Source: Saccopteryx bilineata | Taxonomy: Eukaryota; Chordata; Mammalia; Chiroptera; Emballonuridae | Direction: 5' to 3' | Assembly (NCBI RefSeq): GCF_036850765.1 | Contig: NC_089490.1 | Span: 104,960,574 to 105,024,573, forward strand | Length of the DNA stretch: 64,000 nucleotides | Part shown: positions 48,258 to 59,042 of the stretch, one piece after another | Layout of the letters: each line of letters starts with the position of its first letter | Position numbering within the stretch: position 1 is the first letter of the stretch | Program-made: the position numbers and the translations under genes | Notes under the pieces: generated by a model | What the model was told of the DNA's origin: nothing | Database searches by the model: none | Seen by the model: the letters and a program-made list of their open reading frames with translations, nothing else

Positions 48258-48470
48258 CAGAGTTCAGGTCTATGGCCAAACCATCTAGATTTGAACCCCA
48301 GACTCTGCCACCCACCTTTGGGCACATGACATCTTGGTGCCTCCATTTCCTCATGGATAAATGAGGAATAATAATAGTAACTACCTCATAGGATTGTTGA
48401 AAATGTATGAGATAACTTCTGTAAGTGGTGGGCATAGTGCATAATGATTAATAAGACATAAAAATACATG
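48258..48470 (+). repeat. MIR relic
   Basis: 'aaaccatctagatttgaaccccagactctgcc', 'ggtgcctccatttcctcatgg' and 'ctacctcataggattgttg' match MIR well. Confidence 0.75.
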
Positions 48471-49079
48471 TCATTATTCCCATGATGAGCACCAGACCTA
48501 TGTTGTTCTCTGCCCTCTCCTCAAAGAAGCCGTCACCCTTTCGGCTACCGGATGCCCCTTTTCTCTCTGTCTTACCCTTCCCAGCCACAGCTCCTCCTAG
48601 CTCAGTTGACATGGACTATGGGTACAAAACAAATTATTTTACTACACAAAACAGATCAAGCTCACCCTGGATGAAATAGATCCTTGGGGGATAGGGGACC
48701 TTCTAGGTGTCATATATTAGCAACCAGAGACACACATAAACCAAAACTATCAAAGGCCCAAAGCTGCATTTTCCATCTATTGTAACTCAAAATCCTTTCT
48801 TGTAAGGTGGCAAGAAGGGACCCAAGTACAAAGTCCAAAATGTCACTTTCACTCTACTAAAACGTAAGCTCCACAAACCAGTGGCAGCCGCTTATTTCCT
48901 CCGATCACCTCTCAGTGCCCCATGAGCCTTGTCGAGAAGTCTAGCGTCTCTTTCTAGAAGATTCTGTCCCACCCTTACTCATGATTGTCCACAAACCCCA
49001 GGGAATTGAATAATCCAAAAGGGGGACCCATATGGCTCCCACACTCAGGCTGGGAGAAAATTGGAGTCTCAGACATTGT

Positions 49080-49290
49080 CATTGGCTTTTGCGGCCACAC
49101 GGGGTCACTGTTAAAGGCCGATGCTACAGATCCTCGCGGCTGTGACAGCCGCTGGCCCCGATCCCAGTTCCAGTTCCCGCGCAGTCTGTCACGTCCCGGT
49201 TTCCGATGGAAGTGCACCCTCGTGCTGAGTGTAGCAGGGGAACCTGCTGCGCTCCCGGGTTGCCACTCTCAGAGACTGGCTCTGTCAGCT
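49080..49290. other. CpG-dense stretch, possible small CpG island
   Basis: About 15 CpGs within roughly 175 bp (49092-49265) in an otherwise CpG-poor region. The open frame that crosses it on the + strand (48985-49443, 152 codons, non-ATG start) has no domain. It could be an unmethylated regulatory element or a fossil promoter. Confidence 0.4.
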
Positions 49291-49443
49291 CTCGTGCCCA
49301 GCCTTGTCTTCCAGAACATCAGCCAGCCCAGGCTCATGGAATCAGGTACTCGTTCTAGCATCTGGCTCCTAAGGACAAAATCGCCTTCCACCTGCCTTTC
49401 AAAGTGGTGGCATTATGCCGTCCGCCTCAACCCCCTCACCTGA

Positions 49444-50371
49444 GGAGTGGCTCCTCAGTTTCCCCAGTGGCTCTGGGGGCCGTGCCTTTAGAAGGGGCAT
49501 TGCCTTCCGTGATTCCAGAAGGCACCTCTCTAAGACAGGGAAGGACGAACACCACATTTAAAATCAGGCAGCGCATCCTGCGACCGGCTGCCCCTTGCTA
49601 ACTCCTTGAGGGCAAGAAGGGAAGGAATTTGAAGTTTGTACCCTTTAACTTCTGCCTCCCACCCCTACTTTTTAGGAGCTCTCCCTTTAAGAGATTGCTT
49701 GTCTGCTGATACAACTCCTTCAGCTGAATTTATTAAATCTACGGTTTTGTGCTTATTTTTGCTACAATCCCATTCACTCTCCTTTTCGGACCATTTTGTG
49801 TAGTGTGTGTACTTTCCAGGGTGGCTCCTATGCCTTTAGAACAGCCGCAAAAGGCCATAAAATGAGCCACAACGGAAGGACTCCAGATTTTTTAGCCTTT
49901 TGTTTTCTACCTCATCTGCTCCCCAAAACATGTAGTAAGTGACTTTTTTTCATTATAACTTTTTTTCAACAACCTTTATGCATACAAAATTTAGGTAACC
50001 ATTAAAATGACCCCTCCATTATAACAAATGTTGGCAGCAGGTGTGTTTTTAAGAGTAAGATTAATAAATCAGGTCTTTGCTTTTTCAGTGATGAGGGTTC
50101 TTTCCTGTTTTCCCTTCTCTACCTTCTTCTCCTTTTCTGCCTTTCTTCCTTGTTGAGCTTTTACTCTCTTGGTCTTTGAGATTTTTGCCTCCTTGATTGT
50201 TGGTCATATTTAACGGAACTGCTTTAATAAATGTATTTATTAAATATAATGTAATGTTCCCTGTTCTTTCAGAAACAGCCCCAGTGGAACTTTTTCTACA
50301 TAAAAGATACAAACATAACCAAATTATGAAACTCTAAGAGCTAAAACTATAACACCCTTTTTAAAAAAAAA
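49444..50371. other. Intergenic, no gene seen
   Basis: AT-rich toward the right. No gene or repeat that I can name. Confidence 0.45.
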
Positions 50372-50380
50372 TCGTACAGG

Positions 50381-50573
50381 CCCTGGCCACTTGGCTCAGT
50401 GGTAGAGCATCAGTGCGGCGTGTGAAAGCCCTGGGTTCAATTCCTGGCCAATCGCCCCCTAGTGGGCATGCCGGGTGCATACTGGTCGGGCACATGCAGG
50501 AGTCTTGTCTCTCTGCCTCCCGGCTTCTCACTTCAGAAAAATACAAAAAAAAGTAATTTTAAAAAATTTTTGA
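50381..50573 (+). mobile_element. Rhinolophid-type tRNA SINE, internally deleted
   Basis: The head (CCCTGGCCACTTGGCTCAGT, B box GGTTCAATTCC) joins directly to the tail region ('cgccccctagtgggcatgcc'), losing about 200 bp of body. Flanks ATCGTACAGG and ATCATACAGG form a duplication with one CpG-type change. Confidence 0.85.
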
Positions 50574-50924
50574 ATCATACAGGAAAAATTTCATGACACT
50601 GATTCAGCAATGATTTGTTAGATATGACACCAAAAGTAGAGGCCACAAGAGAAAAAATAAATTGGGCTTCATCAAAATTAAAAACCATTTGTGCATCAAG
50701 AGATGCTTGTAAACAGGGTAAAAAGGTTACCCAGGGGGTGGGAGAAAATATTTGTAAATCGCATATCTGATCAGGAATTAATACTCAGACTATATAACAA
50801 ACATCCACAACTCAACAGCAAAAGACTAACAACCCGATTTTTAAATGGGCAAAGGATTTGAATAGACTTTTTTCTTAAGAAGATACACAGTTGTTTGATC
50901 AGCACATGAAAGGATGCTCTACAG

Positions 50925-51257
50925 CAGGGGTCCCCAAACTTTTTACACAGGGGGCCAGTTCACTGTCCCTCAGACCATTGGAGGGCCAGACTATAAAAAA
51001 AACTATGAACAAATCCCTATGCACACTGCACAGATCTTATTTTAAAGTAAAAAAAACAAAACAGGAACAAAAACAATATTTAAAATAAAGAACAAGTAAA
51101 TTTAAATCAACCGACTGACCAGTATTTCAATGGGAACTATGCTCCTCTCACTGACCACCAATGAAAGAGGTGCCCCTTCCGGAAGTGCGGCGGGGGCCGG
51201 ATAAATGGCCTCAGGGGGCCACATGTGGCCTGTGGGGCCGTAGTTTGGGGACCCCTG
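50925..51257 (-). mobile_element. Non-autonomous hAT element (CAGGGGTCCCC family)
   Basis: Same family as 22763-23181, inverted. Its 8 bp duplication is CTCTACAG (50917-50924) and CTCTACGG (51258-51265), one CpG-type change. The right copy of the duplication contains the first three bases of the neighbouring mariner element, so this hAT landed on the mariner's left edge. Confidence 0.92.
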
Positions 51258-51262
51258 CTCTA

Positions 51263-51858
51263 CGGTGTGTCCGTAAAGTCATGGTGCACTTTTGACCGGT
51301 CACAGGAAAGCAACAAAAGACGATAGAAATGTGAAATCTGCACCAAATAAAAGGAAAACTCTCCCAGTTTCATACCTATTCAGTGCAGTTCGATGTGGGC
51401 TCACGCACAGATTTTTTAGGGCTCCTTAGGGAGCTATCCCGTATAGCCTCTACAGACTCGTCACTGACTGATGGCCTACCAGAACGGGGTTTCTCCACCA
51501 AACTGCCGGTTTCCTTCAACTGCTTATCCCACCGAGTAATGTTATTCCTATGTGGTGGCGCTTCGTTATAGATGCGCCGATATTCACGTTACACTTTGGT
51601 CACGGATTCGAATTTAGCAAGCCACAGAACACACTGAACTTTCCTCTGTACCGTCCACATCTCGACTGGCATGGCTGTGGGCTGCTCTGCTGTATACACG
51701 GTGTTACATCATCATCTGCACATGCACACATGCTGCCACATCATCCTACAGAAACTGGGAGGGTTTTCCTTTTATTTGGTGCAGATTTCACATTTCTATC
51801 GTCTTTTGTTGCTTTCTTGTGACCAGTCAAAAGTGCACTATGACTTTACGGACACACT
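51263..51858 (-). mobile_element. Tc1/mariner-like deletion derivative with ~108 bp inverted repeats
   Basis: The ends TGTGTCCGTAAAGTCAT and ATGACTTTACGGACACA head inverted repeats of about 108 bp (51263-51371 and 51751-51858) that differ at only about six positions by eye. TA flanks both sides (51261-51262 and 51859-51860). The middle holds the start of a transposase on the minus strand. The TA target and transposase type place it in the Tc1/mariner superfamily in the broad sense. Confidence 0.88.
51376..51660 (-). pseudogene. Mariner-like transposase N-terminus, DDE domain deleted
   Basis: Reading leftward from an ATG at 51658-51660, the frame begins MWTVQRKVQCVLWLAKFES. One stop codon follows (an apparent CAA-to-TAA type change), then YRRIYNEAPPHRNNITRWD, KQLKETGSLVEKPRSGRPS and a SPKKS block. 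This is the helix-turn-helix plus GRP-linker layout of mariner-like transposases. The DDE catalytic domain is missing. Just before the end, another frame reads AHIELH then TGA, as expected of the family's C-terminus. The copy seems to be an internal deletion joining the DNA-binding part to the last codons. Confidence 0.8.
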
Positions 51859-52419
51859 TAAGCATAAGGGGAGTGCAAGCCAAAATCACAGTGTGATACT
51901 GCTTTATGTCAATTAGGCTTTTCACTATCAAAAAAATTAAAATAACATGTTGGCAAGGATGTGGAGAAATTGGAACCCTTGTGCACTGCTGGTGGGAATA
52001 TAAAACGGCACAACCTCTATAGAAAACATTATAGGATTTCCTCAAAGAATTAAGCAGAATTACCAGATGATTCTGCTATCAGAGGAGATCATCCAGAGGA
52101 CATGACCAGAGAGCTAGACCCTGGCTCAGATGGTCCTCACTCCTCCCGGTCCTTGAACTATACATTCTGTGCACATTCCCACAGTGGGAGCTGTTCCAGG
52201 GATAGAGCCATGAGAGAGTAGGGTGTTGTTGAAAACACCTGGACAGAATACATGACTGAACCCAGTTTAAGACCTTTACGTAAACTTTAAGATTCTGGCC
52301 AGCACATGGGGAGATCTACTCATCTTGTGGCTAACCAGGATAACCCTCATATCTGCTGTTTGAAAAATGGATGTGGGTGGAGGGGCAAAGGATGGAAGAG
52401 AGAGCTCAAGTAGCATGTT

Positions 52420-52640
52420 ATTATAGTAATATAAGCAAGAGGCAGTGGCGGCTTGAACCAAGGTGACAGTGGTGGGGATGGAAAGGTGTCAGATTCAGGA
52501 TAGGACTCTGCCTGTTGAAGGTAGAAGCAATAGAAACTGATGTTGGTGATGAGGAAAAGAATCAAAAATGATCCTTGAGCAACTGGCTGGATAAATTGTT
52601 CATGGTGATCATGTAAATACCAAAGATGATTATACCAAAT
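52420..52640 (+). repeat. L2 relic
   Basis: 'aagaggcagtggcggcttgaaccaaggtgacagtgg' and 'tgatccttgagcaactggctggataaattg' follow the LINE2 pattern. Confidence 0.55.
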
Positions 52641-54350
52641 ACCAAATCATTAATAATGAGTATTGGTTGATTAATTAATTAATAAGTAATCCAAACTAAG
52701 AATTAGGATGTTTTCATGAAATAACATCCTAACTAGGAAGGTACAACAGGTGTGCTGAGCACCCAGTCAGTGTTGGTTGAGTGAAGGAACTGGCGGGGTC
52801 AGGGAATGCTGATGGGGAAGAAGGGAAAACTGAAGAGAAACTTTGCCAACTTTACAGTTTTGCCTAAAGCAGGACCTGCTGACTGGTCTCCACAAAAAGG
52901 AAAAACAAAAATCACACACACAGAGAAAAGACAGTTTGCTGCGTGGAAAGATTTGAACTAACACAGGAACAGGAAAGAGCCAGGGTGGCAGGGACGCACA
53001 TGCTTGGACACATCCCCCGCTTGGGAAGCTGACTCCGGAGCGGCCAGGACCTGATGAGTGTGCAGGAAACCCTTTTGCCCTGTCAGTTCCTAATAACAAG
53101 TGGGTGCGTTTATTTACCCTCTCAAAGCATAATGGGAGGAACCAAGAGGGGTGTTCGGGGACAGGTGAAGGCATGGACATTTCTCTAGCTGTTTGTGCAG
53201 CCCTTTCTGGAGGATGGCAAGTGTTTACAGAGAGGCAAAGCCATGACTTTAATATATGTGTTACTTGGAGACATCACATTTCAATCAAAACTGACAGTCT
53301 CTTGGGTCCTGGTATTTTGTACCCCCAATAATTACCTTCCTAGAAAATTCATTCCCTGAGAAGTGGATTAAAAGGGTACCTCTCTATGAAGATGGAAAGC
53401 TTAGACTCTTTTCTAATCATGTATAGTACTCAACAGGCCCCACATTAGGGTACCCCCTAAGCAGTTGCCAGTATCAGTCCATTTTTGACAAAAAAAAAAA
53501 AAGAAAGAATGACTATTTCATATGATTCAATAAGGTATCCACCTCTGCAGCCTGATTAAATAGTTTAGGCAAATGCCACCCTGGCAATGAATCTCAGGTT
53601 AATTAAACATATCCCTGACCCTTTCCTCAAAATTATAGAATGTCCTATATCCTTTGAAAAGTAATATTAAGCCATTAAAGCAATTTCAGATTACTTGATG
53701 GAGAAAATAATTTACCCATATTTCTCCAGGATGTGCTCAAAATACAAGCCAACCACCAAAATGTTCAAGACTTAAAGAAATTTGGAGGGGAGGAAATCTC
53801 TGTAGGGTGAGAAACGTGAAAAGAAATATTTACAAACCTAGAAATGTGGAGAAGAAGAGTGAATATCATGTCATCCAACACCCTTATTTTATCATAGAAC
53901 TCAATGACTTGCTTAAGGTCAGGGTAAGCAGTTTGGGGAAGAACTGGAGCCACACCCTTATATGTATTGAAACAACCCTTTTCTGAATCAATAGCTATTA
54001 CCTATGAGAAGAGTCTGGGACTTTGTGGATGGAAACCACTTTGTTTGTAAGAAATAGAAAAAATATTCAACACAAGTTACAAGAATTTGATTTCCCAGAT
54101 ACCAAAATAATAATCCACTAGGAAAACTCAGCAATAAATAAGGAGATTTTAGAATGGACTCCTGTCGAGGAGGGTACAGTGGCAGAGCTGAGTGACATAA
54201 AGAGCAGAAAGAGCTGATTTTGTAAGTGGTTTGGGAATTTAAAGAAAAAAGAAAAGTATGTTTCAATAAGTGTTTTGGGGGTTTTTTACTTGAGGATGGT
54301 GGTATTTTACTTGAACTATCTAACCTGCTCATCTATATATATAGCTGAGA
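52641..54350. other. Intergenic, no gene seen
   Basis: The minus-strand frame at 52767-53180 (137 codons) has no recognisable domain and probably arises by chance. An A-run sits near 53489-53501. Confidence 0.45.
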
Positions 54351-54359
54351 AATACGTTG

Positions 54360-54397
54360 GTAAGTCATTCTGTCAGTCATTTGTATTGAGCACTTAC

Positions 54398-54435
<38 letters not shown>

Positions 54436-54560
54436 CTCTCCCAGATAGTTAAGATATATCAGGTAACTGATCAAACAATAAACCTTGTCCTTAATGAGCA
54501 CTGGGAAAACAGACAATAACTATAATAAGCAAGCAAATTGTGTGGTGGCTTGGAAAGTGG
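54360..54560 (+). repeat. L2-like relic with (GT)n
   Basis: 'gtcagtcatttgtattgagcacttactat' then about 15 GT units (54405-54433), then 'taaaccttgtccttaatgagcac'. The order fits an L2 3' end with a microsatellite expansion. Confidence 0.55.
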
Positions 54561-55383
54561 CACGTGCCAGGGAAAGGAAAAAGGAAGGTCGGGGTAGGAG
54601 GAGCAGGGCTGCGGGAGGGACGCCTGTAGCAGTTCAGCAGCGGAGTCTGCACAGGTCTCAGGGAGAGGCTGGCTTTGAGCAAGGGCTTGAAGGAATTAGT
54701 TAGTTAGGTGGCTCTTTGGGGGAGGATTGTTCCAGGCCTAAACAAGTCACTAAGTAAAGGCATGCCTGGCAGGTATGTGCTTCATCGTGTGCTCTGAAGA
54801 GCTGGGGTGATACCTGTTTCTTCCTTTTACATAGATTAGGAAGCCTTGACTCATTCAGTTTGCCCATGTTGTACTATGCAATAAACAACAAGACTAATAG
54901 ACCACTAGGAACCAGTGTTCCAACATTCAATTGTGACCCAGGGATGCCTGATGTTATGTGAATCTCAAGCATGTTATTTATATCCATTTCTCAGGGCTTC
55001 TGTCGCCATGGCTTTGTCTCAGTGTGACAACAGACAGCACCCGATGCAGTTCAGCATTTTAATGACTGAATTAGATAAACCACAGATAATCCGGTTAGTA
55101 GCTTAGGCATCAGCTAGCAGAATGGTGGCCTACCATATCAGGCACAGCATGTGAGTCGAGTTAAGATTATTAGTTCATCTATTGCTGGTTCTTACTAACT
55201 TATTGACCCTGTATGAATCATTCAATTCCCTTCTGTCTCAATTTTCACATCTACCAAATCAATATACATCCCTTTGCCCAGCATGTTTCACAAGGTTGTA
55301 ATAAAATAGAATTAAAGATAAAGAGTATCTGGCACTTGTAAGATAAATTAAATTAGTTGAAGATTAAGAGTGGCCTCGGTTTG

Positions 55384-55417
<34 letters not shown>

Positions 55418-55432
55418 GAAGAAGAAGGAGGA
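55384..55432. repeat. (GAT)n / (GAA)n microsatellite
   Basis: About 11 GAT units followed by GAA and GGA units. Confidence 0.92.
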
Positions 55433-55819
55433 GTAAGAAGAGGAAGAGTTGGTGGTGTTGGTGGTAATAGTGGTGATGGTGAAGACGATAATCTCCCCTT
55501 TTTGGAATGCTACTCACAGCTCACATGAAGTGCTTTATAACTCAAAGTGGCTAGAATCTTGGTAACTGGCATGATATATAGAAAGGAGCCATTAAACACT
55601 AACCCAGAATCCTGTAGCCACTGTGATGCTCAACAGTGTTACCCAGAGAGTGTCCTAGTCCCTTTCTTTTTTCTTTTTCCAATGTGGGGAAAGTCTCTGC
55701 AGATTCCAATCATAAAATTAATCCTCTCACCCAAGAGCAAGCTATCACTTCTCTCATTGCCACCCCTGCGGACAGATCCCAGGGGCCAGGGAGGGGAGTG
55801 CCAGTGGAGGAAGACACGG

Positions 55820-55966
55820 GAGGAAGCAGCGAGAGAGCGGAGGGGCAGTCTCGTTGAAGGAAAGACGTGAGGAAGCAGCAAGAGAGCAGAGGGGCAGTCT
55901 CCTTAAAGGAAAGCTGGGAGGAAGCAGCGGGAGAGCAGAGGGGCAGACTCGCTGAAGGAAAGCCGT
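55820..55966. repeat. Three-copy 49 bp minisatellite
   Basis: Three tandem units of 49 bp starting GAGGAAGCAGC, each with GGGGCAGWCTC and AAGGAAAG. They differ at several positions each. A partial unit precedes them ('tggaggaagacacggg'). Confidence 0.9.
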
Positions 55967-56284
55967 CCCCAGGTCTTAGGTGACAGCCACACCATAGGGG
56001 ATGTTGGAGGAAGCAAGCTGCCTGTGAAATCCTGTTGATTAAAAACTCTTGTCTCAAAACAACTTTGAGTGGTTAGAGACAGAGATGAAACTATCTGCAA
56101 GATGGAATATGAATCACAGTGAGGAAAATGACCTCTCACCCCACAGGGACACACAGATCAGCAGGATGGGAGCAACCAGAGACAGAGGAAACCCAGACCC
56201 ACTCACAGCCATGCTGGACCAGCGCAGACATTTGTGTAGCTGTTGTCTTTGAAACTGGCAAATTTTAATTATGTGATAATAAAG

Positions 56285-56350
56285 ATTAAGAGTGACTGAG
56301 TGCCCACCATGTGCTAAGCACCATCCTAAGCACTTGCTTTGTTGACTGCA
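56285..56350 (+). repeat. MIR fragment
   Basis: 'gtgcccaccatgtgctaagcaccatcctaagcac' is a MIR phrase. Short. Confidence 0.5.
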
Positions 56351-57725
56351 GGTGCATTTGGGGAAAACAGTGGTGAGGATTTGAAATAATTTGAAACATC
56401 TCTGTCCAAATAAGTCAAACAGAAATAAAATTAACAACACTACTTAGACCATTTCTGAACAAAGTTATGTGAGTTATACAGATCTTTTTTAATGCAACTA
56501 GTTGATAAAGTATATGCACAGGTCCTGTGGAGTCTGCATGGCTATTGGCAGGCTAACTTCTATTCCCTAGCAACTTAACAATAGAATATTCAACCTGCTA
56601 AAATCTAGGCCAGTATTTACTTAGGATAGATCAACAGAACACCAAATCTGGAGGCTGCTAGGCTAGTTTGCAAAGGGAAAAGGCATTTCTTAGTCTAAAA
56701 AATTTTTGGAAAATACTGCTTTAAGCAAAGCGGAACTGTTTCTCTTTGGTTTCCCCCCCCCCCCCTTGTGTTTTACTGCAGGAGTTTTCAGAACTTTCAA
56801 TACATAAATGAGCATGTCAGTCAGGAAGAAAGGATCATCAGAGGCAGGTTTTCCCAAATTACCTGATGAGAGAATTCTTTCTTCCCCAGCATTCCCTGTG
56901 GCATCTTTCAGAGCTATTTAGGAAATGCGGGTATGGATTCATTTTATTATAGCGCTCACAAAGATTAGGGGATATCTTATCTTTTCATATTCACTTTGAA
57001 ATATCTTCTAATTTTTGTGAGCAGTATACTTCCTCAGGGATCTAGAACATTCCAAGCTCCAAATATTTATCAGGTCTTTCAAAGAGAAAAGAATTAGAAG
57101 AAGCTTCCACCTACTTTCCCTGGTGTAGCAGTTAAGGTGACACAGCTATGTTAATTAACAGATAAACTTCAAACCCTTCATTGGCTTCCCAGAATAATAA
57201 TTCATTTTTTCTCAAGAAGCAGTCCCATGTGAGTGGAATTGTCCAGGAAGCTTGGAAAAAGTACTCCTTCTGCTCTCCACATCCAGAAGTTCTGCTTTGA
57301 TGGTTCTAGAATAGTGTGCAGAATATCAAGGAATTTCTTCTAAGCTCCGCCAGGATTCTAAGTCATGGTTGAAACCCACTGAGTCAAGGGGATGTTAGGG
57401 CTTCCTCATCTGGTATCTTTTCATTCAGACCTCTAGATGTGCTTCCGAAGGTGGTCGGTATTTGAAGTTTCTTAGGTGACTGATCAATCTAATATAATGC
57501 TGTTTCAAAAGTTTAACAAGAGAAAGACATAACAGAGAAATAAATTGTCTTACAAAAACTAGTTTCTATAACTGCGTGAGTCCCCAAGTTAACTCTGTGA
57601 CATGAGCTGTACCCTCATAAGTCCATCTTGTTGATGAGCCTACACTCTATCCTTTCTGACACTTTTTCATTGTGTCAGTTCTTTTACACATACAACCACT
57701 ATTTGTTGGTGCGTAAGTAGTTACT
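56351..57725. other. Intergenic, no gene seen
   Basis: Single-copy-looking DNA with a C-run at about 56753-56765. No ORF of interest. Confidence 0.5.
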
Positions 57726-57729
57726 ATTT

Positions 57730-57985
57730 TAGGCAGGACGGGGTTTTGGTTAAAAGTATTGACTCTGGAGTCACACATTTTGAAAAGTGGATCCCCACCC
57801 ACTACCCATGTGACCTTGAAAAAGTTGCCTAACCTCTCTGCCTCAGTTTCCTCATCTGGAAAATGGAGAGAATGATTATAAATATTCTATGACATGTAGT
57901 GAGAACTAAACAGGTTAATCCATAGAGAGGTCTAGAGTAAGGACCATACATAATAAATTTTCAACAAATGTTGGCTATTGTTGTT
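57730..57985 (+). repeat. MIR relic
   Basis: 'gttaaaagtattgactctggagtcac', 'catgtgaccttgaaaaagttgcctaacctctctgcctcagtttcctcatctg' and 'agtgagaactaaacagg' give a near-complete MIR. Confidence 0.8.
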
Positions 57986-57994
57986 TATTTTTAT

Positions 57995-58265
57995 TATTGT
58001 CAAGTGCAAGTCTCTACTCTAGGCTGCCAGGGGTACAGAGACGGTGAAGGCTATGCCCCTGTTCTCAAGGAATCCACAACTGGGCCTGGGAGGCAGTCAT
58101 ACAGACAGATGAACAGTGATAGATGTGACTAGGCTTTCATACCATTTTGTGCATAATGCTAGGAGGGTCTCCAAGATCCTTTTGGAGGGGCAGGACAGGA
58201 AGGTTTCCCAGAGGAGGTGGCATTTGATCTTGAAAAGATGGCCCTGCCGGCTAAGATAAGAACTA
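57995..58265 (+). repeat. L2 relic
   Basis: 'aggctgccaggggtacagagacggtgaaggc', 'ctgttctcaaggaatccacaact' and 'tttcccagaggaggtggcatttg' follow the L2 pattern. Confidence 0.6.
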
Positions 58266-58289
58266 TAGGCTCAGTCATTTGCTACTGAA

Positions 58290-58964
58290 GTGACACAGAA
58301 GATGAGAAAGGACGAGTCAAAGACCCACTGTCAGCATCTGCAGAGATATTTCTTTGGAGTAGTTTGCCAACCATACCAGGTGAGGCCACCACTAGCCTTC
58401 AAAGTCAAGGGCCCGAGCTTCAGCAACATTCCCTCCAGGAGATTGTGCCCATTTATGGGCACTCCCACAGATACTGCCAGACAGCATGGTTGGAATGAGG
58501 CCGAGGGCCTGCTATTTTCCACGGTGTGCTTGTGGAAATGTGAGTGGGCCTCTGGGTCCAGGAGCAGGCAGGACCAGAGGCAGCATGGGCAGAGCAGTAG
58601 CATGCCCGTTTTAATATGTGCCAGAGCACGGGGAGGCGGGAGTTTGTTCTTGGGAGTTTCACAACGCACAAAAATTCCAGATTGTGTCTCTGCCCAGCCC
58701 TTTCAGGATATCCTGTCATTTAGCCAGGACCTATATACAGTCGACAGTGGCCAATGTCCCCACGACCCCTGGATTTGCCATTTTTCCTGTCTAGAGGCTG
58801 GTCTCACATATCATCTAGTTCAATCCAGGGAAAGGAGAAAGAAGGATTTAAAAACAGACACTGAAATGAGAAAGAACTCACTGGCAGTTCATCCGACGAA
58901 GTTTAAATAGGTAAAAAGTTCTGACAGGTGCCTGGCACAGAGAAGGAGCGAATATTTTCTCACT
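58290..58964 (+). promoter_or_regulatory. STAB2 upstream region / presumed 5' UTR and promoter
   Basis: Sequence directly upstream of the STAB2 start codon. AT-rich 'gtttaaataggtaaaaag' at 58901-58918 could act as a weak TATA-like element. The transcription start cannot be placed from sequence. An open frame fills 58290-58910 (first ATG at 58302, about 200 codons) with no recognisable domain. It may be chance. Confidence 0.3.
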
Positions 58965-59042
58965 ATGCTACAAAATTTAATACTTTTTCTTCTTGGATTG
59001 GTGGTACAAAATTTCTGCTCCCCACCGGATGCTACTGAACAG
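58965..59042 (+). CDS. STAB2: STAB2 exon 1 (signal peptide)
   Basis: Codes 26 residues starting [19 protein letters not shown], a typical signal peptide with a hydrophobic core and a likely cut near residue 19. It matches the remembered start of human stabilin-2 closely, except that human STAB2 begins with two methionines and this copy with one. The exon ends GAACAG before a GTAAGA donor, phase 0. Stabilin-2 is a large type I membrane scavenger receptor of liver and spleen sinusoidal endothelium that clears hyaluronan and other ligands. Only its N-terminus is here. The start is supported by the signal peptide and the lack of an in-frame upstream ATG. Confidence 0.9.

Larger units (their letters stand above)
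50600..52075 (+). repeat. Old L1 ORF2 relic (sense), host of a nested cluster
   Basis: 'aaattgggcttcatcaaaattaaaaacc', 'tttgtaaatcgcatatctgatcaggaatt' and, after the inserts, 'ggagtgcaagccaaaatcacagtg' and 'tggcaaggatgtggagaaattggaacc' are the 3' part of L1 ORF2. It is interrupted by a mariner-like element and a hAT MITE. Confidence 0.85.

Noticed and set aside
48985..49443. 152-codon gene
   Set aside because: No ATG start at the frame's beginning, no domain, and the CpG-dense composition alone lowers stop frequency.
55820..55966. CRISPR-like array
   Set aside because: Units are contiguous tandem copies with no spacers, in a mammalian genome. It is a minisatellite.
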